DNA from: a virus
DNA length: 64,000 bases
Strand: one strand, 5' to 3'
IMG/VR virus record: IMGVR_UViG_3300027759_000070
Location: 22,972-86,971 of that record
The notes under the pieces are model-generated. The model ran no database searches. It saw only the letters and a list, made by a program, of their open reading frames with translations, and had not been told where the DNA came from. Below, piece after piece: positions 33,908 to 42,423 of this stretch. Position 1 is the stretch's first letter. Every line of letters begins with the position of its first letter. A program made the position numbers and the translations under genes.

Positions 33908-34366
33908 TTATTTATCTTTCTTTATATACTTTTTGTAAAAGTATCCTTCTTGGACGGGTTCTTCTGATTTTTTATTGTAAAAATCATCAACCTCTTGTAC
34001 CGCATCTTCGATTTCTCCTAAACCTTGGGCAGAAGTCTGTGATAAAGATGCTTTTTTAATTGTGTTTAATAGTGTAGATATCTTTGGTGGATATTTTGCC
34101 TGACCCATTCTTTGTTCATTTCTTAAAAAGTCTACAATTTTACCCAACAAAGTAACCATTTCGTCCATTGCTGTTTCCACTTGATTGGACATTTTTTCTC
34201 CAGCTTTTTCTATGTCATCCCCAGCTTTCTGTTGATCTGGTGTTGGTCCCCCTACACCCCCAGAAGAACCAGCCTGTGCTTCTGGGGGAGGCATAGCAGC
34301 ATCTTCTGGAGGAGGTGCTTGTTCTAACAATTTGTATGATTTTTTAACTAACTTAGAAAACTTCAT
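33908..34366 (-). CDS. Small late protein with LxE leader, possible internal head protein
   Basis: 152 aa. The N-terminus KFSKLVKKSYKLLE|QAPPPED resembles a T4-type capsid-targeting segment ending in LLE at residue 15. A Pro/Gly-rich linker (residues 17-42) and a helical domain follow. No enzymatic motif. Late box present. Confidence 0.6.
   Translation of the reverse strand: MKFSKLVKKSYKLLEQAPPPEDAAMPPPEAQAGSSGGVGGPTPDQQKAGDDIEKAGEKMSNQVETAMDEMVTLLGKIVDFLRNEQRMGQAKYPPKISTLLNTIKKASLSQTSAQGLGEIEDAVQEVDDFYNKKSEEPVQEGYFYKKYIKKDK
33909..33914 (-). promoter_or_regulatory. Late box TAAATA, 5 bases before the gene starting at 33903
   Basis: TAAATA-ATTTT-ATG on the minus strand. Confidence 0.6.
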
Positions 34367-34370
34367 ACGA

Positions 34371-34883
34371 TTATTTATTTAATAGTAACTTAGTTTGTAA
34401 ACTATTTTTAATTTTTGCCTCTAAATGCTTTAAATTATTTTTTTCTGTGTATTCTTTAATTTTTTTAAAATTTGTCTCTGGTTTGTTTTGTAATATTTTT
34501 TTAAGTTTGTAAATTAATTGAGTGTCAACACTTAACTCTTCCGAAATTACAAATACGTTAAAATTAAATATTTTTATTGACTTATTTAAAATTTTATGTA
34601 TAATTGCTTTACAAGCTTCTTCCTCAAATGTTAAATTTAATATTTTTAAATTTAATTCTTGGTTAAAAACTAAAACATTGTCTATGTTTTGTTTAAAATG
34701 AGATAAAATTTCATTTATTATAAAATGTTTAAATATATTATTAAGATCTCTAGAATTAATATTTATTTTTAAATTATTCTCGTACAAGAAATTAGAAATC
34801 TCTAATTCTATTTTTTCTGATAAAAGTAAATTTAAACTTATAAGATTTAAATTATATTCTTTAATCTCATGATTGAAAATCAT
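34371..34883 (-). CDS. Unknown protein behind a consensus sigma70 promoter
   Basis: 170 aa from the ATG at 34883 (an upstream in-frame TTG overlaps the -10 box and is rejected). It is very rich in Leu, Ile, Asn and Lys, predicted helical, with no recognisable motif. It is the only gene in the surrounding late cluster with a perfect consensus promoter, suggesting early expression. Confidence 0.6.
   Translation of the reverse strand: MIFNHEIKEYNLNLISLNLLLSEKIELEISNFLYENNLKININSRDLNNIFKHFIINEILSHFKQNIDNVLVFNQELNLKILNLTFEEEACKAIIHKILNKSIKIFNFNVFVISEELSVDTQLIYKLKKILQNKPETNFKKIKEYTEKNNLKHLEAKIKNSLQTKLLLNK
34372..34377 (-). promoter_or_regulatory. Late box TAAATA, 5 bases before the gene starting at 34366
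   Basis: TAAATA-ATCGT-ATG on the minus strand, overlapping the stop of the preceding gene. Confidence 0.6.
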
Positions 34884-34888
34884 TATCA

Positions 34889-34917
34889 ATTATAACACAT
34901 CTACTATTCATTGTCAA
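34889..34917 (-). promoter_or_regulatory. Consensus sigma70 promoter (TTGACA-N17-TATAAT)
   Basis: Perfect -35 (34912-34917), 17-bp spacer and perfect -10 (34889-34894), with 5 bases to the ATG at 34883. The strongest host-type promoter in the window. Confidence 0.85.
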
Positions 34918-35313
34918 CTACAATTTTACTTTTCCTAGTCGAAGATTTATAATTCCATTATAATAATCTTCTTTGAGGAGAACTTCTCTATCAAATTGTT
35001 CCTTTGCTTCGTAATAAGCCATTTGACTTTTATTTGCACAGAACCTTAATATTTCAAAAGTAAACTGGTCTTTACCGTGTTTTAGAATATCTTCGTTAAG
35101 TTCTTTAGAAGAACTTGTGTACGTTCTCCATTTTGATTCTTTTGTATCTCTTCTAGCCCGTGTTTTTCCTTTTAAAGGCTTTCTTTTAATATTAGATATC
35201 ATTTGTTTTTTACCTATATACTTTTTATTCGTAACCGTATTGGTTATTATGTATATAAATCCAAATGAGTTTTCGGGAATTTCTTGATTAGTAATCCAAT
35301 GACCTAGATCCAT
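34918..35313 (-). CDS. GIY-YIG endonuclease
   Basis: 131 aa. FGFIYIITNTVTNKKYIGKKQ (residues 17-37) gives the GIY-YIG motif pair, followed by WRTYTSSSKEL and the C-terminal Glu-rich helix with YYEAKEQF and the Asn of YYNGIINLRLG. The catalytic Arg and Glu positions look present. It may be a mobile nuclease or a T4-like repair/segregation endonuclease. A TAAGTA box stands 5 bases upstream. Confidence 0.8.
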   Translation of the reverse strand: MDLGHWITNQEIPENSFGFIYIITNTVTNKKYIGKKQMISNIKRKPLKGKTRARRDTKESKWRTYTSSSKELNEDILKHGKDQFTFEILRFCANKSQMAYYEAKEQFDREVLLKEDYYNGIINLRLGKVKL

Positions 35314-35318
35314 TCAAC

Positions 35319-35324
35319 TACTTA
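35319..35324 (-). promoter_or_regulatory. Variant late box TAAGTA, 5 bases before the GIY-YIG gene
   Basis: TAAGTA-GTTGA-ATG on the minus strand; overlaps the end of the preceding gene. Confidence 0.4.
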
Positions 35325-35567
35325 CTTCTTAGATTTGCTTTTTCTATCTTTTTTAGATTCTTTATTAAAGTTTAAATTTCTTTTAATCGGTCCACCAAAA
35401 ATAGATTTCGGCATAACATTACTTCCTGTTGCATAACTATCCGTATTACCAAAAGATCCACCAGTATTTCCAATTGGACCAGAAGCAGGAGAACCCATCA
35501 CACTACCCAATCCACCAGCAGTCATCATTTCCATTAATTGAGTGTATAATTTATCAAACTTATTCAT
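35322..35567 (-). CDS. Small Gly/Ser-rich late protein with LxE leader
   Basis: 81 aa. Starts NKFDKLYTQLME|MMTAGGLGS, ending a short helix in LME at residue 13, then a Gly/Ser/Asn-rich middle and a Lys-rich tail (KESKKDRKSKSKK). This layout suits a processed internal head protein or peptide. Confidence 0.55.
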   Translation of the reverse strand: MNKFDKLYTQLMEMMTAGGLGSVMGSPASGPIGNTGGSFGNTDSYATGSNVMPKSIFGGPIKRNLNFNKESKKDRKSKSKK

Positions 35568-35595
35568 TGAATTATTTAACTAAATATGGTATAAT
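35567..35595 (+). promoter_or_regulatory. Sigma70-like promoter of uvsY (divergent from a late gene)
   Basis: TTGAAT (35567-35572), 17-bp spacer, TATAAT (35590-35595), 5 bases to the ATG at 35601. The -35 abuts the start codon of the minus-strand late gene. Confidence 0.7.
35573..35578 (-). promoter_or_regulatory. Late box TAAATA, 5 bases before the gene starting at 35567
   Basis: TAAATA-ATTCA-ATG on the minus strand, lying within the uvsY promoter spacer on the other strand. Confidence 0.6.
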
Positions 35596-35600
35596 GTATT

Positions 35601-35996
35601 ATGAATTTATATTCTAGATATAAGAAGGAAATATCTGATGATTTAAAATTTGATGCTTTTAATTTAAAGGAAACTGCAATGTTGGTTCCTTCTAAAAAGC
35701 ATTTTTGGATAGCAAGATTAAATGATCATAGAATCGAAGTTGCAGATCTCAAATCTAAAAAAATTAAGATCATAAAAACTTTGATGCAAAAAGCCGAACA
35801 AGCATCTCCAGTAAAATTATCCAAAGCTAATTTGGAAAAAATGTTAGAAGAGATGCCAGAAATGTTGGAGTTGGACGCAAAAATAGCCGAACAAGAACAT
35901 TTGGTTAAATACCTTGAAGATTCTAAATGGGTTTTTGCATCATTTACAGATGATGTTAAAAACGCGATAGAAACTACCAAGTTAGAACAAATGTAA
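35601..35996 (+). CDS. uvsY: Recombination mediator UvsY-like
   Basis: UvsY loads UvsX recombinase on gp32-coated ssDNA. The 131-aa protein (T4: 137) is helical. The C-terminal part (LDAKIAEQEHLVKYLEDSKWVFASFTDDVKNAIE) matches the T4 VDTSLQYWGILLDFCSGALDAIKSR region. It overlaps uvsW by one base (TAATG), as the T4 pair is also adjacent. Confidence 0.7.
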   Translation: MNLYSRYKKEISDDLKFDAFNLKETAMLVPSKKHFWIARLNDHRIEVADLKSKKIKIIKTLMQKAEQASPVKLSKANLEKMLEEMPEMLELDAKIAEQEHLVKYLEDSKWVFASFTDDVKNAIETTKLEQM

Positions 35997-37444
35997 TGAT
36001 TAAGTTAGATTTTGATACAAAAAAATGCAAGGCAATTATTTCTGGAGATAGATTTTTGGAAATAAAAGAGCATTTTTCTGTGGAAAATCCAGCAGCAAAA
36101 TTTAATCGATCTTTTTATATACCTAAAAGATTGTATGCCATAGCTTCTAATGGATACTTTGATATTGGATTATTTGATGAAATAAAAGCATTTTTATTTG
36201 AAAAACAATACAAAGTAGAATATGAATACACTCAACCATTTCTTGATGAGTTAACTCCTAAATTGGACAAGCCTTTAATAAAAAGATTGTCTTTGAAGCT
36301 TAGAGATTATCAAGAAGAAACTGTTAAAAGATGCATGTCAGAAGGAAGAGGTATTGCACTATTGGGTACAGGAGCAGGGAAGACGTTAACTATAGCTACT
36401 TTGATAGAAAATTTCTATTTGTATGCAAAAGACGTTAAAAAATTTAAGTGTCTTATTATAGTACCAGATTTGGGTCTTGTCAACCAAACATATAAAGATT
36501 TTGAAACTTATAATGTAAGTTTTACACAATCAAGATGGACAGGATCAATCAAGCCAGATTTTGAGGCCAACGTGATTATAGCAAATATTGATATCTTACG
36601 AAGTAAATTTGATCAAAATGATTGGATCAAGGACATTGATATCTTAATCGTAGATGAAGCCCATAAAATGGGAAAGGGTAATAAGTCGTCTAAAATTTTA
36701 GATAAGATAAAAACTCCAAATAAATTTGGATTTACTGGCACACTCCCAACAGATAACATAGACAAATGGAATGTCACGGGAAAAATTGGAGGAGTTCTAA
36801 TAATTAAAAGTTCATACGAACTAAGAGAAGAAAAATTCTTAACAACAGTACATGTTAAGATGTTAAATCTTTTATATAGAGATGTTCCAAAACCTATAAT
36901 TAATACAGGAAATACTACTGATGATTATCATAATGAATTAATTTTTATATCAAATAATGAATTTAGAAATAAAGTAATACAGACTACATGTAATAACTTT
37001 AAAAATAATATATTAATATTGATTAATAATATTAATCATGGTCAGCATTTGTTTGATTTGTTTTCTAAAAATCTACCAGATAAACAAGTATATTTTATCA
37101 GAGGAGAAGTGGATGTAGAAGACAGAGATAAGGTTAAAGCAATAATGGAAACCTCAAATAATGTAGTTTGTATTGCTATAAGTGCGATATTTTCTACTGG
37201 AGTGAATATTAAAAACATTCACATGATTATTTTTGCTGCTGGTGGAAAAAGTTTCATCAGAACAGTCCAAAGCATAGGTCGTGGACTTCGTCTAAATGAA
37301 AATAAAGACGAATTAATCATTATAGATATATGTGATTTATTAGATTATGGTTCAAATCATGCTGAAAAACGCAAAGAGATATATAATAAAGAAAAAATTA
37401 CATTTAGTCAACATTTAATTAAAGAAAAACAGTTGATAAATTAA
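35996..37444 (+). CDS. uvsW: Recombination helicase UvsW
   Basis: 482 aa, close to T4 UvsW (502). Branch-migration and R-loop-unwinding SF2 helicase that switches replication from origin to recombination mode. It shows LRDYQEE (Q-motif region), Walker A GTGAGKT, VDEAHKMG, FTGTLPTDNIDKWNVTGKIG and the SIGRGLRLNENK motif VI. Co-transcribed with uvsY. Confidence 0.95.
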   Translation: MIKLDFDTKKCKAIISGDRFLEIKEHFSVENPAAKFNRSFYIPKRLYAIASNGYFDIGLFDEIKAFLFEKQYKVEYEYTQPFLDELTPKLDKPLIKRLSLKLRDYQEETVKRCMSEGRGIALLGTGAGKTLTIATLIENFYLYAKDVKKFKCLIIVPDLGLVNQTYKDFETYNVSFTQSRWTGSIKPDFEANVIIANIDILRSKFDQNDWIKDIDILIVDEAHKMGKGNKSSKILDKIKTPNKFGFTGTLPTDNIDKWNVTGKIGGVLIIKSSYELREEKFLTTVHVKMLNLLYRDVPKPIINTGNTTDDYHNELIFISNNEFRNKVIQTTCNNFKNNILILINNINHGQHLFDLFSKNLPDKQVYFIRGEVDVEDRDKVKAIMETSNNVVCIAISAIFSTGVNIKNIHMIIFAAGGKSFIRTVQSIGRGLRLNENKDELIIIDICDLLDYGSNHAEKRKEIYNKEKITFSQHLIKEKQLIN

Positions 37445-37460
37445 AAACATAATGTATAAT
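37433..37460 (+). promoter_or_regulatory. Sigma70-like promoter of the late sigma factor gene
   Basis: TTGATA (37433-37438), 16-bp spacer, TATAAT (37455-37460), 7 bases to the ATG at 37468. An upstream in-frame ATG at 37459 lies inside the -10 box and is rejected. Confidence 0.7.
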
Positions 37461-37467
37461 GTTTTTA

Positions 37468-37926
37468 ATGTCAAATGAAGAAAATGTAAAACCAAAAAAG
37501 AACAAAGATGCATATTATGTAGATCCCGTTGTTTTTAAAAATGAAATCAAAGAGTACTATAACACTGCTGTTTGTAATGACTTCTTGGGAGAATGTTTGA
37601 ATAAAATTGCCGAAGGACTTGGATATAATCCCAAATTTATCAATTATTCATACAAAGAAGAAATGATTGGGGATGCATTAATTAAAATGTTCAGCGCATT
37701 AAAAAGAAAAAAATTTGACGTTACAACCGACACATCACCTTTTGGATATTTCACTACTATAGCATTTCATGCATTCATTAATCGAATTAAAAAGGAAAAG
37801 AAACACCATGATACAATTAATGAATACAAACAAAGAAAATACGAAGAAGAGATGTCTTCTTCTGAAGGTCATATATACGTCAAGCCGATTTTAGATTCTA
37901 CTGAAGAAGATCCATTTTGGGATTGA
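37468..37926 (+). CDS. 55: Late-transcription sigma factor gp55
   Basis: Phage sigma factor that directs host RNA polymerase to late promoters. The 152-aa protein (T4: 185) contains EGLGYNPKFINYSYKEEMIGDALIKMFSAL and PFGYFTTIAFHAFINRIKKEKK, the conserved region-2-like core. It ends in an acidic-hydrophobic tail (STEEDPFWD) comparable to the T4 gp55 clamp-binding end. Its presence supports reading the TAAATA boxes as late promoters. Confidence 0.9.
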   Translation: MSNEENVKPKKNKDAYYVDPVVFKNEIKEYYNTAVCNDFLGECLNKIAEGLGYNPKFINYSYKEEMIGDALIKMFSALKRKKFDVTTDTSPFGYFTTIAFHAFINRIKKEKKHHDTINEYKQRKYEEEMSSSEGHIYVKPILDSTEEDPFWD

Positions 37927-37950
37927 CGAATGGAATTTTTAGTGTATGAT
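37923..37950 (+). promoter_or_regulatory. Sigma70-like promoter of gp47
   Basis: TTGACG (37923-37928), 16-bp spacer, TATGAT (37945-37950), 6 bases (ATAAGG) to the ATG at 37957. The promoter overlaps the end of gp55. It moves the gp47 start from the upstream in-frame ATG at 37930 to 37957. Confidence 0.65.
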
Positions 37951-37956
37951 ATAAGG

Positions 37957-39009
37957 ATGTCGTATTTTAAAAAATCAGAGGTAGCAATATTTTCTGATAT
38001 CCACATTGGTCTACAGCAGAATTCTAAGTTTTGGCACGATGTCTCTTGGAAGTGGGCTGAATGGTTCATTCAGGATATCAAGAAAAAGGGTATAAAAGAT
38101 GTAGTTTTTTGTGGAGATTATTTCCACACTAGAGACGAAGTGTCAGTAGACACATTGCACTTCGGTTCTAAACTTTTAGAATTGTTCAAAGATTTTAACG
38201 TAATCATGCTGGTTGGAAACCATGATTGCTTTCTTAAGGATAGTTCTGAAGTAAATTCTATTTCACCATACTCCCAATGGAGTAATATTAAGATTATAGA
38301 TAAGCTTTGCACAACAGAAGCTTACGACAAAAGAATTAACTTTGTCCCTTGGGGTACAAAGTACGAAGATATACCGAATGCTGACATTACATTTGGTCAT
38401 TTTGAAATTAATCTTTATAAAATGAATACCTTTGCCATATGTCATGATGGCATTGAAGATGAAGACTTCGTAGAAAAGTCTCCATTAATTATTTCTGGTC
38501 ACTTCCATTTAAGAGATGAAAGAAATTATTCCAATGGTGGGAAGATAATGTATGTAGGGAATCCATTCCAGATGGATTTTAATGATGCGGGTACAGTAAA
38601 AGGATACTATACATTAGACTTAAAAACTGGAAAAACTAATTTTACAGAAAATACACATTCACCAAAACACCAGAGTGTATTACTTTCTGATTTGATTATA
38701 GAGAAAACTGTAAACGATAAAGTTAGAAAATTATTCCATAACAATTTAGTAAAATTAAAGGTTGATAGGAGAGTAACCCATGATGATATGGAGTTTCTTA
38801 TTAATGTATTCAAAGGATTAAACCCATCCCAGTTCAACATCGAATATGAATCCAATTTTTCTGAATTTGATTTAGAAGAAGAAAAGAAAGATTTTTCTGG
38901 AATTGATATCCAACAAGCAATAATAGATTTTATCGAAATGATGGACGCAAACAATAAAAAAGATTTGATTGATTATACTGTAGATTTGTATCAAAAGGTT
39001 GCAAAATGA
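37957..39009 (+). CDS. 47: Recombination nuclease subunit gp47 (Mre11/SbcD-like)
   Basis: 350 aa (T4: 339). Metallophosphoesterase motifs: FSDIHIG, FCGDYFHTRD, LVGNHD, and ISGHFHLRDE with YVGNPFQMDF. Forms the gp46/47 complex that resects double-strand ends for recombination-dependent replication. Its stop overlaps the gp46 start (ATGA). Confidence 0.95.
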   Translation: MSYFKKSEVAIFSDIHIGLQQNSKFWHDVSWKWAEWFIQDIKKKGIKDVVFCGDYFHTRDEVSVDTLHFGSKLLELFKDFNVIMLVGNHDCFLKDSSEVNSISPYSQWSNIKIIDKLCTTEAYDKRINFVPWGTKYEDIPNADITFGHFEINLYKMNTFAICHDGIEDEDFVEKSPLIISGHFHLRDERNYSNGGKIMYVGNPFQMDFNDAGTVKGYYTLDLKTGKTNFTENTHSPKHQSVLLSDLIIEKTVNDKVRKLFHNNLVKLKVDRRVTHDDMEFLINVFKGLNPSQFNIEYESNFSEFDLEEEKKDFSGIDIQQAIIDFIEMMDANNKKDLIDYTVDLYQKVAK

Positions 39010-40814
39010 AAAAAATTAATTTCCAAAAAATAAGTATTAAAAACTTTTTATCTTTTGGTGAAATCCCTGTAGTCCTAGAGTTTAAAACTGGATTACATAT
39101 TATTACTGGGATAAACAGAGATAAATCTGATAGACAAAATGGATTAGGAAAATCTGCAATGATGGAATCATTGTATTTTTGTATTTTCGGGACAACTATA
39201 CGAGACTTGAAAAAGGATTTAATTCCAAATGCATTTACTAATGGTGTTTGTGAAGTTATATTAGATTTTGAAGTAGTGTCTGGTAAAAAGAAAGATTCGT
39301 ATAAAGTCATTAGAACTTTGAATCCTTCTAAATTATATTTTTATAAAAATGATCAAGATGTAACAAGAGATTCAATCAAAAATACTGAAGAAGATTTGCA
39401 TACTATATTACATGCTTCTCCTAGTGTTTTTGAAAATTGTGTTATTATGACCCTTAATAACACAATTCCATTCATGGCTAAGGCCAAAGCAGATAAAAGA
39501 AAGTTCATTGAAAGTATTTTCAATTTGGATATTTTCAGTAAAATGCTTTCAAAAATTAAAGAAGAACATACAGAAAAAAAGAAAGAGTATGAAATTGAAC
39601 TTACAAAGATGGAAGAGTCGGAACGATCTTTGAAGAATTTAACTATACAACGAGATACTATTCTATCCAATCGTAAAAATAAAAATTTAATTTATGAAAA
39701 AAGAAAAGTAGATAATCTGGAAGAAAAACAAAGATTTTCGGAAGAACTGGATAAACATGAAGTTTGTAATTTAGAAGAAATTAAAACTAATCTCAAGAAT
39801 CTGAAAAAAGCTAAACTTTCAGTAGAAGAAAATATCGATAAATTGAATGATGAACGGTCTTCGTTGAGAGCAACAGCAAGTCATAACGAGAAACTTTTGC
39901 CTAAAATTGGTGTGTCTGGATCTTCTTGTCCAGTATGTCTGCGTTCTGTTAATGAGCATGATAAAGAATACATAAAAGAAGAGAAGTTAAAGATTAACGA
40001 TATCATTATTAAATTAAATAATGATATTAAAGTTCTTGATGAAAAAATAGAAACACTGAAGTCTAATAAAAGTAAATTAGAAAAGGCATACGAGAAGTAT
40101 AATAAAAAGATCAGTCAAATAGAAGTGGCTGAACAAAAAAAGAAAAGCATAAAGGATAGAATCAAACAATTAGATACTTGGTTAATTCAACTTGATTCTG
40201 ACATAGAAGAATTGAAGTCTGAAAAAACTGAAGCAGATCCATTTCTAAAAACACAAATAGACATCATACAAACCATCAAGGATTCTGTTAATAAATGCAG
40301 ATATGATTTAAATTTGATGGATACGGTAAAATTTATTGTATCTGAAGATGGTGTAAAATCTTATATAGTTAAAAAGATTTTACAGATGTTTAATGATAGA
40401 CTTAGATATTATCTATCAAAGATGGATGCAAACTGTATCTGTAATTTTAATGAATACTTCGAAGAGGAAATTGTAAACGAAAAGAATAAAATTTGTTCTT
40501 ATTTTAATTTTTCTGGTGCAGAAAGAAAAAATATTGATTTCTCATGTTTGTTTACTTTCATGGATATCAGAAGACTCCAAGGAAATGTTACATATAATAT
40601 TAGTATATATGATGAATTATTTGATAGTTGTTTAGATGAAAAAGGTATCGATCTTGTTACCAAAATAATTAAAGAACGAGTAGAAAAATATAATGAATGC
40701 GTTCTGGTTATCTCACACAGAAAAGAAAGCGTGAAATCATCTACGGGGGATGTTATATTTTTAGAGAAAAAAGACGGGATTACATCAAGGATAGATTATA
40801 ATCCATTCTTGTAA
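39006..40814 (+). CDS. 46: Recombination ATPase subunit gp46 (Rad50/SbcC-like)
   Basis: 602 aa (T4: 560). Walker A spans residues 35-50 ending NGLGKS; long coiled coils flank a zinc hook Cys308-Pro-Val-Cys311; the C-terminal half has YNISIYDELFDSCLDEKG (Walker B region) and VISHRKES. Partner of gp47. Followed by a strong terminator. Confidence 0.95.
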   Translation: MKKINFQKISIKNFLSFGEIPVVLEFKTGLHIITGINRDKSDRQNGLGKSAMMESLYFCIFGTTIRDLKKDLIPNAFTNGVCEVILDFEVVSGKKKDSYKVIRTLNPSKLYFYKNDQDVTRDSIKNTEEDLHTILHASPSVFENCVIMTLNNTIPFMAKAKADKRKFIESIFNLDIFSKMLSKIKEEHTEKKKEYEIELTKMEESERSLKNLTIQRDTILSNRKNKNLIYEKRKVDNLEEKQRFSEELDKHEVCNLEEIKTNLKNLKKAKLSVEENIDKLNDERSSLRATASHNEKLLPKIGVSGSSCPVCLRSVNEHDKEYIKEEKLKINDIIIKLNNDIKVLDEKIETLKSNKSKLEKAYEKYNKKISQIEVAEQKKKSIKDRIKQLDTWLIQLDSDIEELKSEKTEADPFLKTQIDIIQTIKDSVNKCRYDLNLMDTVKFIVSEDGVKSYIVKKILQMFNDRLRYYLSKMDANCICNFNEYFEEEIVNEKNKICSYFNFSGAERKNIDFSCLFTFMDIRRLQGNVTYNISIYDELFDSCLDEKGIDLVTKIIKERVEKYNECVLVISHRKESVKSSTGDVIFLEKKDGITSRIDYNPFL

Positions 40815-40817
40815 AAG

Positions 40818-40852
40818 AAAAAGGGAGCAGAAATAAATCTGCTCCCTTTTTT
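40818..40852. terminator. Bidirectional Rho-independent terminator
   Basis: A GC-rich stem GGGAGCAG/CTGCTCCC with an 8-base loop, A-rich on the left and six T on the right. It separates gp46 from the convergent small gene and can stop transcription from both sides. Confidence 0.93.
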
Positions 40853-40866
40853 AATGTCTTAATAGT

Positions 40867-41085
40867 TTATGTCTGTGATACAAATGAGTAGAGTTCTTCG
40901 GCTCTAGCCAAGATATCCGAAGTCTTCGGATATAAAGAATCTACTAATGTAACATCATAAACTTCATTTTTTTTGTCTGCGTTTACTCTATGTGTGTCTA
41001 GCTTTTGGTGGTACGTTCCAACCAAATCGCTATGTGCCATAGATAAAACGTCCAGACGAATTTCGTATGCGTTTTTATTGCTCAT
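40867..41085 (-). CDS. Unknown small protein, the clearest gene with a T4-like leader
   Basis: 72 aa, starting SNKNAYEIRLDVLSMAHSDL, a short helix-rich protein of a type seen in T4-like phages without known function. Upstream is a full TATAAATA box followed by a leader of about 22 bases with AAAGGAG, 12 bases from the ATG. This shows that Shine-Dalgarno initiation is possible in the host. Confidence 0.7.
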   Translation of the reverse strand: MSNKNAYEIRLDVLSMAHSDLVGTYHQKLDTHRVNADKKNEVYDVTLVDSLYPKTSDILARAEELYSFVSQT

Positions 41086-41113
41086 ATGTGTGTATGTCTC
41101 CTTTCTACAAATT

Positions 41114-41121
41114 TATTTATA
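41114..41121 (-). promoter_or_regulatory. Exact T4 late consensus TATAAATA
   Basis: Minus strand, 28 bases upstream of the ATG at 41085, leaving room for a leader with AAAGGAG (at 41099-41105). Confidence 0.65.
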
Positions 41122-41158
41122 TTGTAAATATTTTTTTTCAACAAATTATTGAATTTTT

Positions 41159-41184
41159 TTTAAATAGATATAAATCTATTTAAA
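41159..41184. repeat. AT-rich inverted repeat ending at a start codon
   Basis: Two 11-bp arms (TTTAAATAGAT and its complement) with a 4-base spacer; the last base is the A of the ATG of the next gene. May be an operator or simply extended promoter sequence. Confidence 0.5.
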
Positions 41185-42392
41185 TGATAACATCCTTTAC
41201 ACCTCCTAAACCATTTCAAGGATTTACTCCTGTTGTTCCTCAATCACCAACACCACAACAAAACTCTTTACCCCAAGAACCATCAGAAACACAATTACCG
41301 AGAGTTATCCAGTTTGGTGCAGATTTGAGTGGTTGTGGGTTATATCGTCTAGGGTGGGTTAGTCATCTTTTAAATTATCAAGGATCTATGATGGTTACAG
41401 ACACTACCGTAATGGTATTAGATCCTAGATGGTATGTTAATGTAAAAGCTGTCAGATTACAAAGACAAGCTACATCAGCTCAATTGGAGTTTGTTAAATT
41501 TTTAAAAGATGTTCAAAAAAAAGTTGGATTTAAGATCATTTACGAAGTTGATGATGTAGTTTTTAGAGAAGATATTCCCGATTATAATAAATTTAAAACC
41601 GCATTTACATCTGATGAAATTAGAAATAATGTAAAAGAAATTATAAATCTTTGTGATGAAGTTAGTGTAACTTGTGATTACATGAGAAATTTATACACAG
41701 AAAGAGTTGGAAAGAAAGAGATTACTGTTATTCCTAATTTTCCTGCTAAATTTTGGATAGGTAATTATTTTAATCCTAATAGAATAAATGATTTATATGA
41801 CAAAAATAAAAAGAAGCCTCGTGTCCTTTATGCTGGTAGTGGTGCTCATTTTGATGTCGAAAATCGAGTGGGTCAAAAAGACGATTTCGAACATGTCATC
41901 AAAGCAATAATCGACTCCAGACACAAATATCAGTGGGTGTTTTTGGGTGCTTTCCCTCCCCCAATCAGACCATACATTGAAAACGGAGACATTGAATTTC
42001 ACCAATGGCAGAGACTCTACGATTATCCGCAAAAGATTTATGATTTGGGAGTACAGATGATGGTTGCGCCTTTGCAGGACAATTCATTCAATAGATCCAA
42101 GAGTGATTTGAAATATATCGAAGCATGTGCATACGGATTACCTGTTGCGTGTCAAGATATGTGTACATATAAAGATGCTGAACTTAAATTCAAAACAGGC
42201 GATGAAATGTTATATCGCATGGAATATGAACTCAGCAGAGCAGGACATTACAAGAATAGCACATATAAGAGACGAAAAGTTGCAGAAGATCGCTTCTTGG
42301 AATTGGATCGTAACTTAGGTTGTTATAATGAATTGTTCTTGACTCCATATGGGTCACCCGAAAGAAAGAATCTAAAACGATACAATCCTTGA
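41184..42392 (+). CDS. GT-B glycosyltransferase next to the DNA polymerase
   Basis: 402 aa. A Pro/Gln-rich N-terminal tail (residues 1-40) precedes RVIQFGADLSGCGLYRLGW. Later, FKIIYEVDD, PRVLYAGSGAHFD and APLQDNSFNRSKSDLKYIEACAYGLPVACQD define a GT4-like enzyme. Its place beside gp43 raises the option that it modifies DNA or virion proteins and not surface glycan. Confidence 0.8.
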   Translation: MITSFTPPKPFQGFTPVVPQSPTPQQNSLPQEPSETQLPRVIQFGADLSGCGLYRLGWVSHLLNYQGSMMVTDTTVMVLDPRWYVNVKAVRLQRQATSAQLEFVKFLKDVQKKVGFKIIYEVDDVVFREDIPDYNKFKTAFTSDEIRNNVKEIINLCDEVSVTCDYMRNLYTERVGKKEITVIPNFPAKFWIGNYFNPNRINDLYDKNKKKPRVLYAGSGAHFDVENRVGQKDDFEHVIKAIIDSRHKYQWVFLGAFPPPIRPYIENGDIEFHQWQRLYDYPQKIYDLGVQMMVAPLQDNSFNRSKSDLKYIEACAYGLPVACQDMCTYKDAELKFKTGDEMLYRMEYELSRAGHYKNSTYKRRKVAEDRFLELDRNLGCYNELFLTPYGSPERKNLKRYNP

Positions 42393-42417
42393 TTTGTTGT
42401 AAAATGTGTGGTATCAT
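42389..42417 (+). promoter_or_regulatory. Sigma70-like promoter of gp43
   Basis: TTGATT (42389-42394), 17-bp spacer, TATCAT (42412-42417), 6 bases (AGATAA) to the ATG at 42424. The seventh base after the -10, the usual start site, is the A of the ATG. Confidence 0.75.
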
Positions 42418-42423
42418 AGATAA

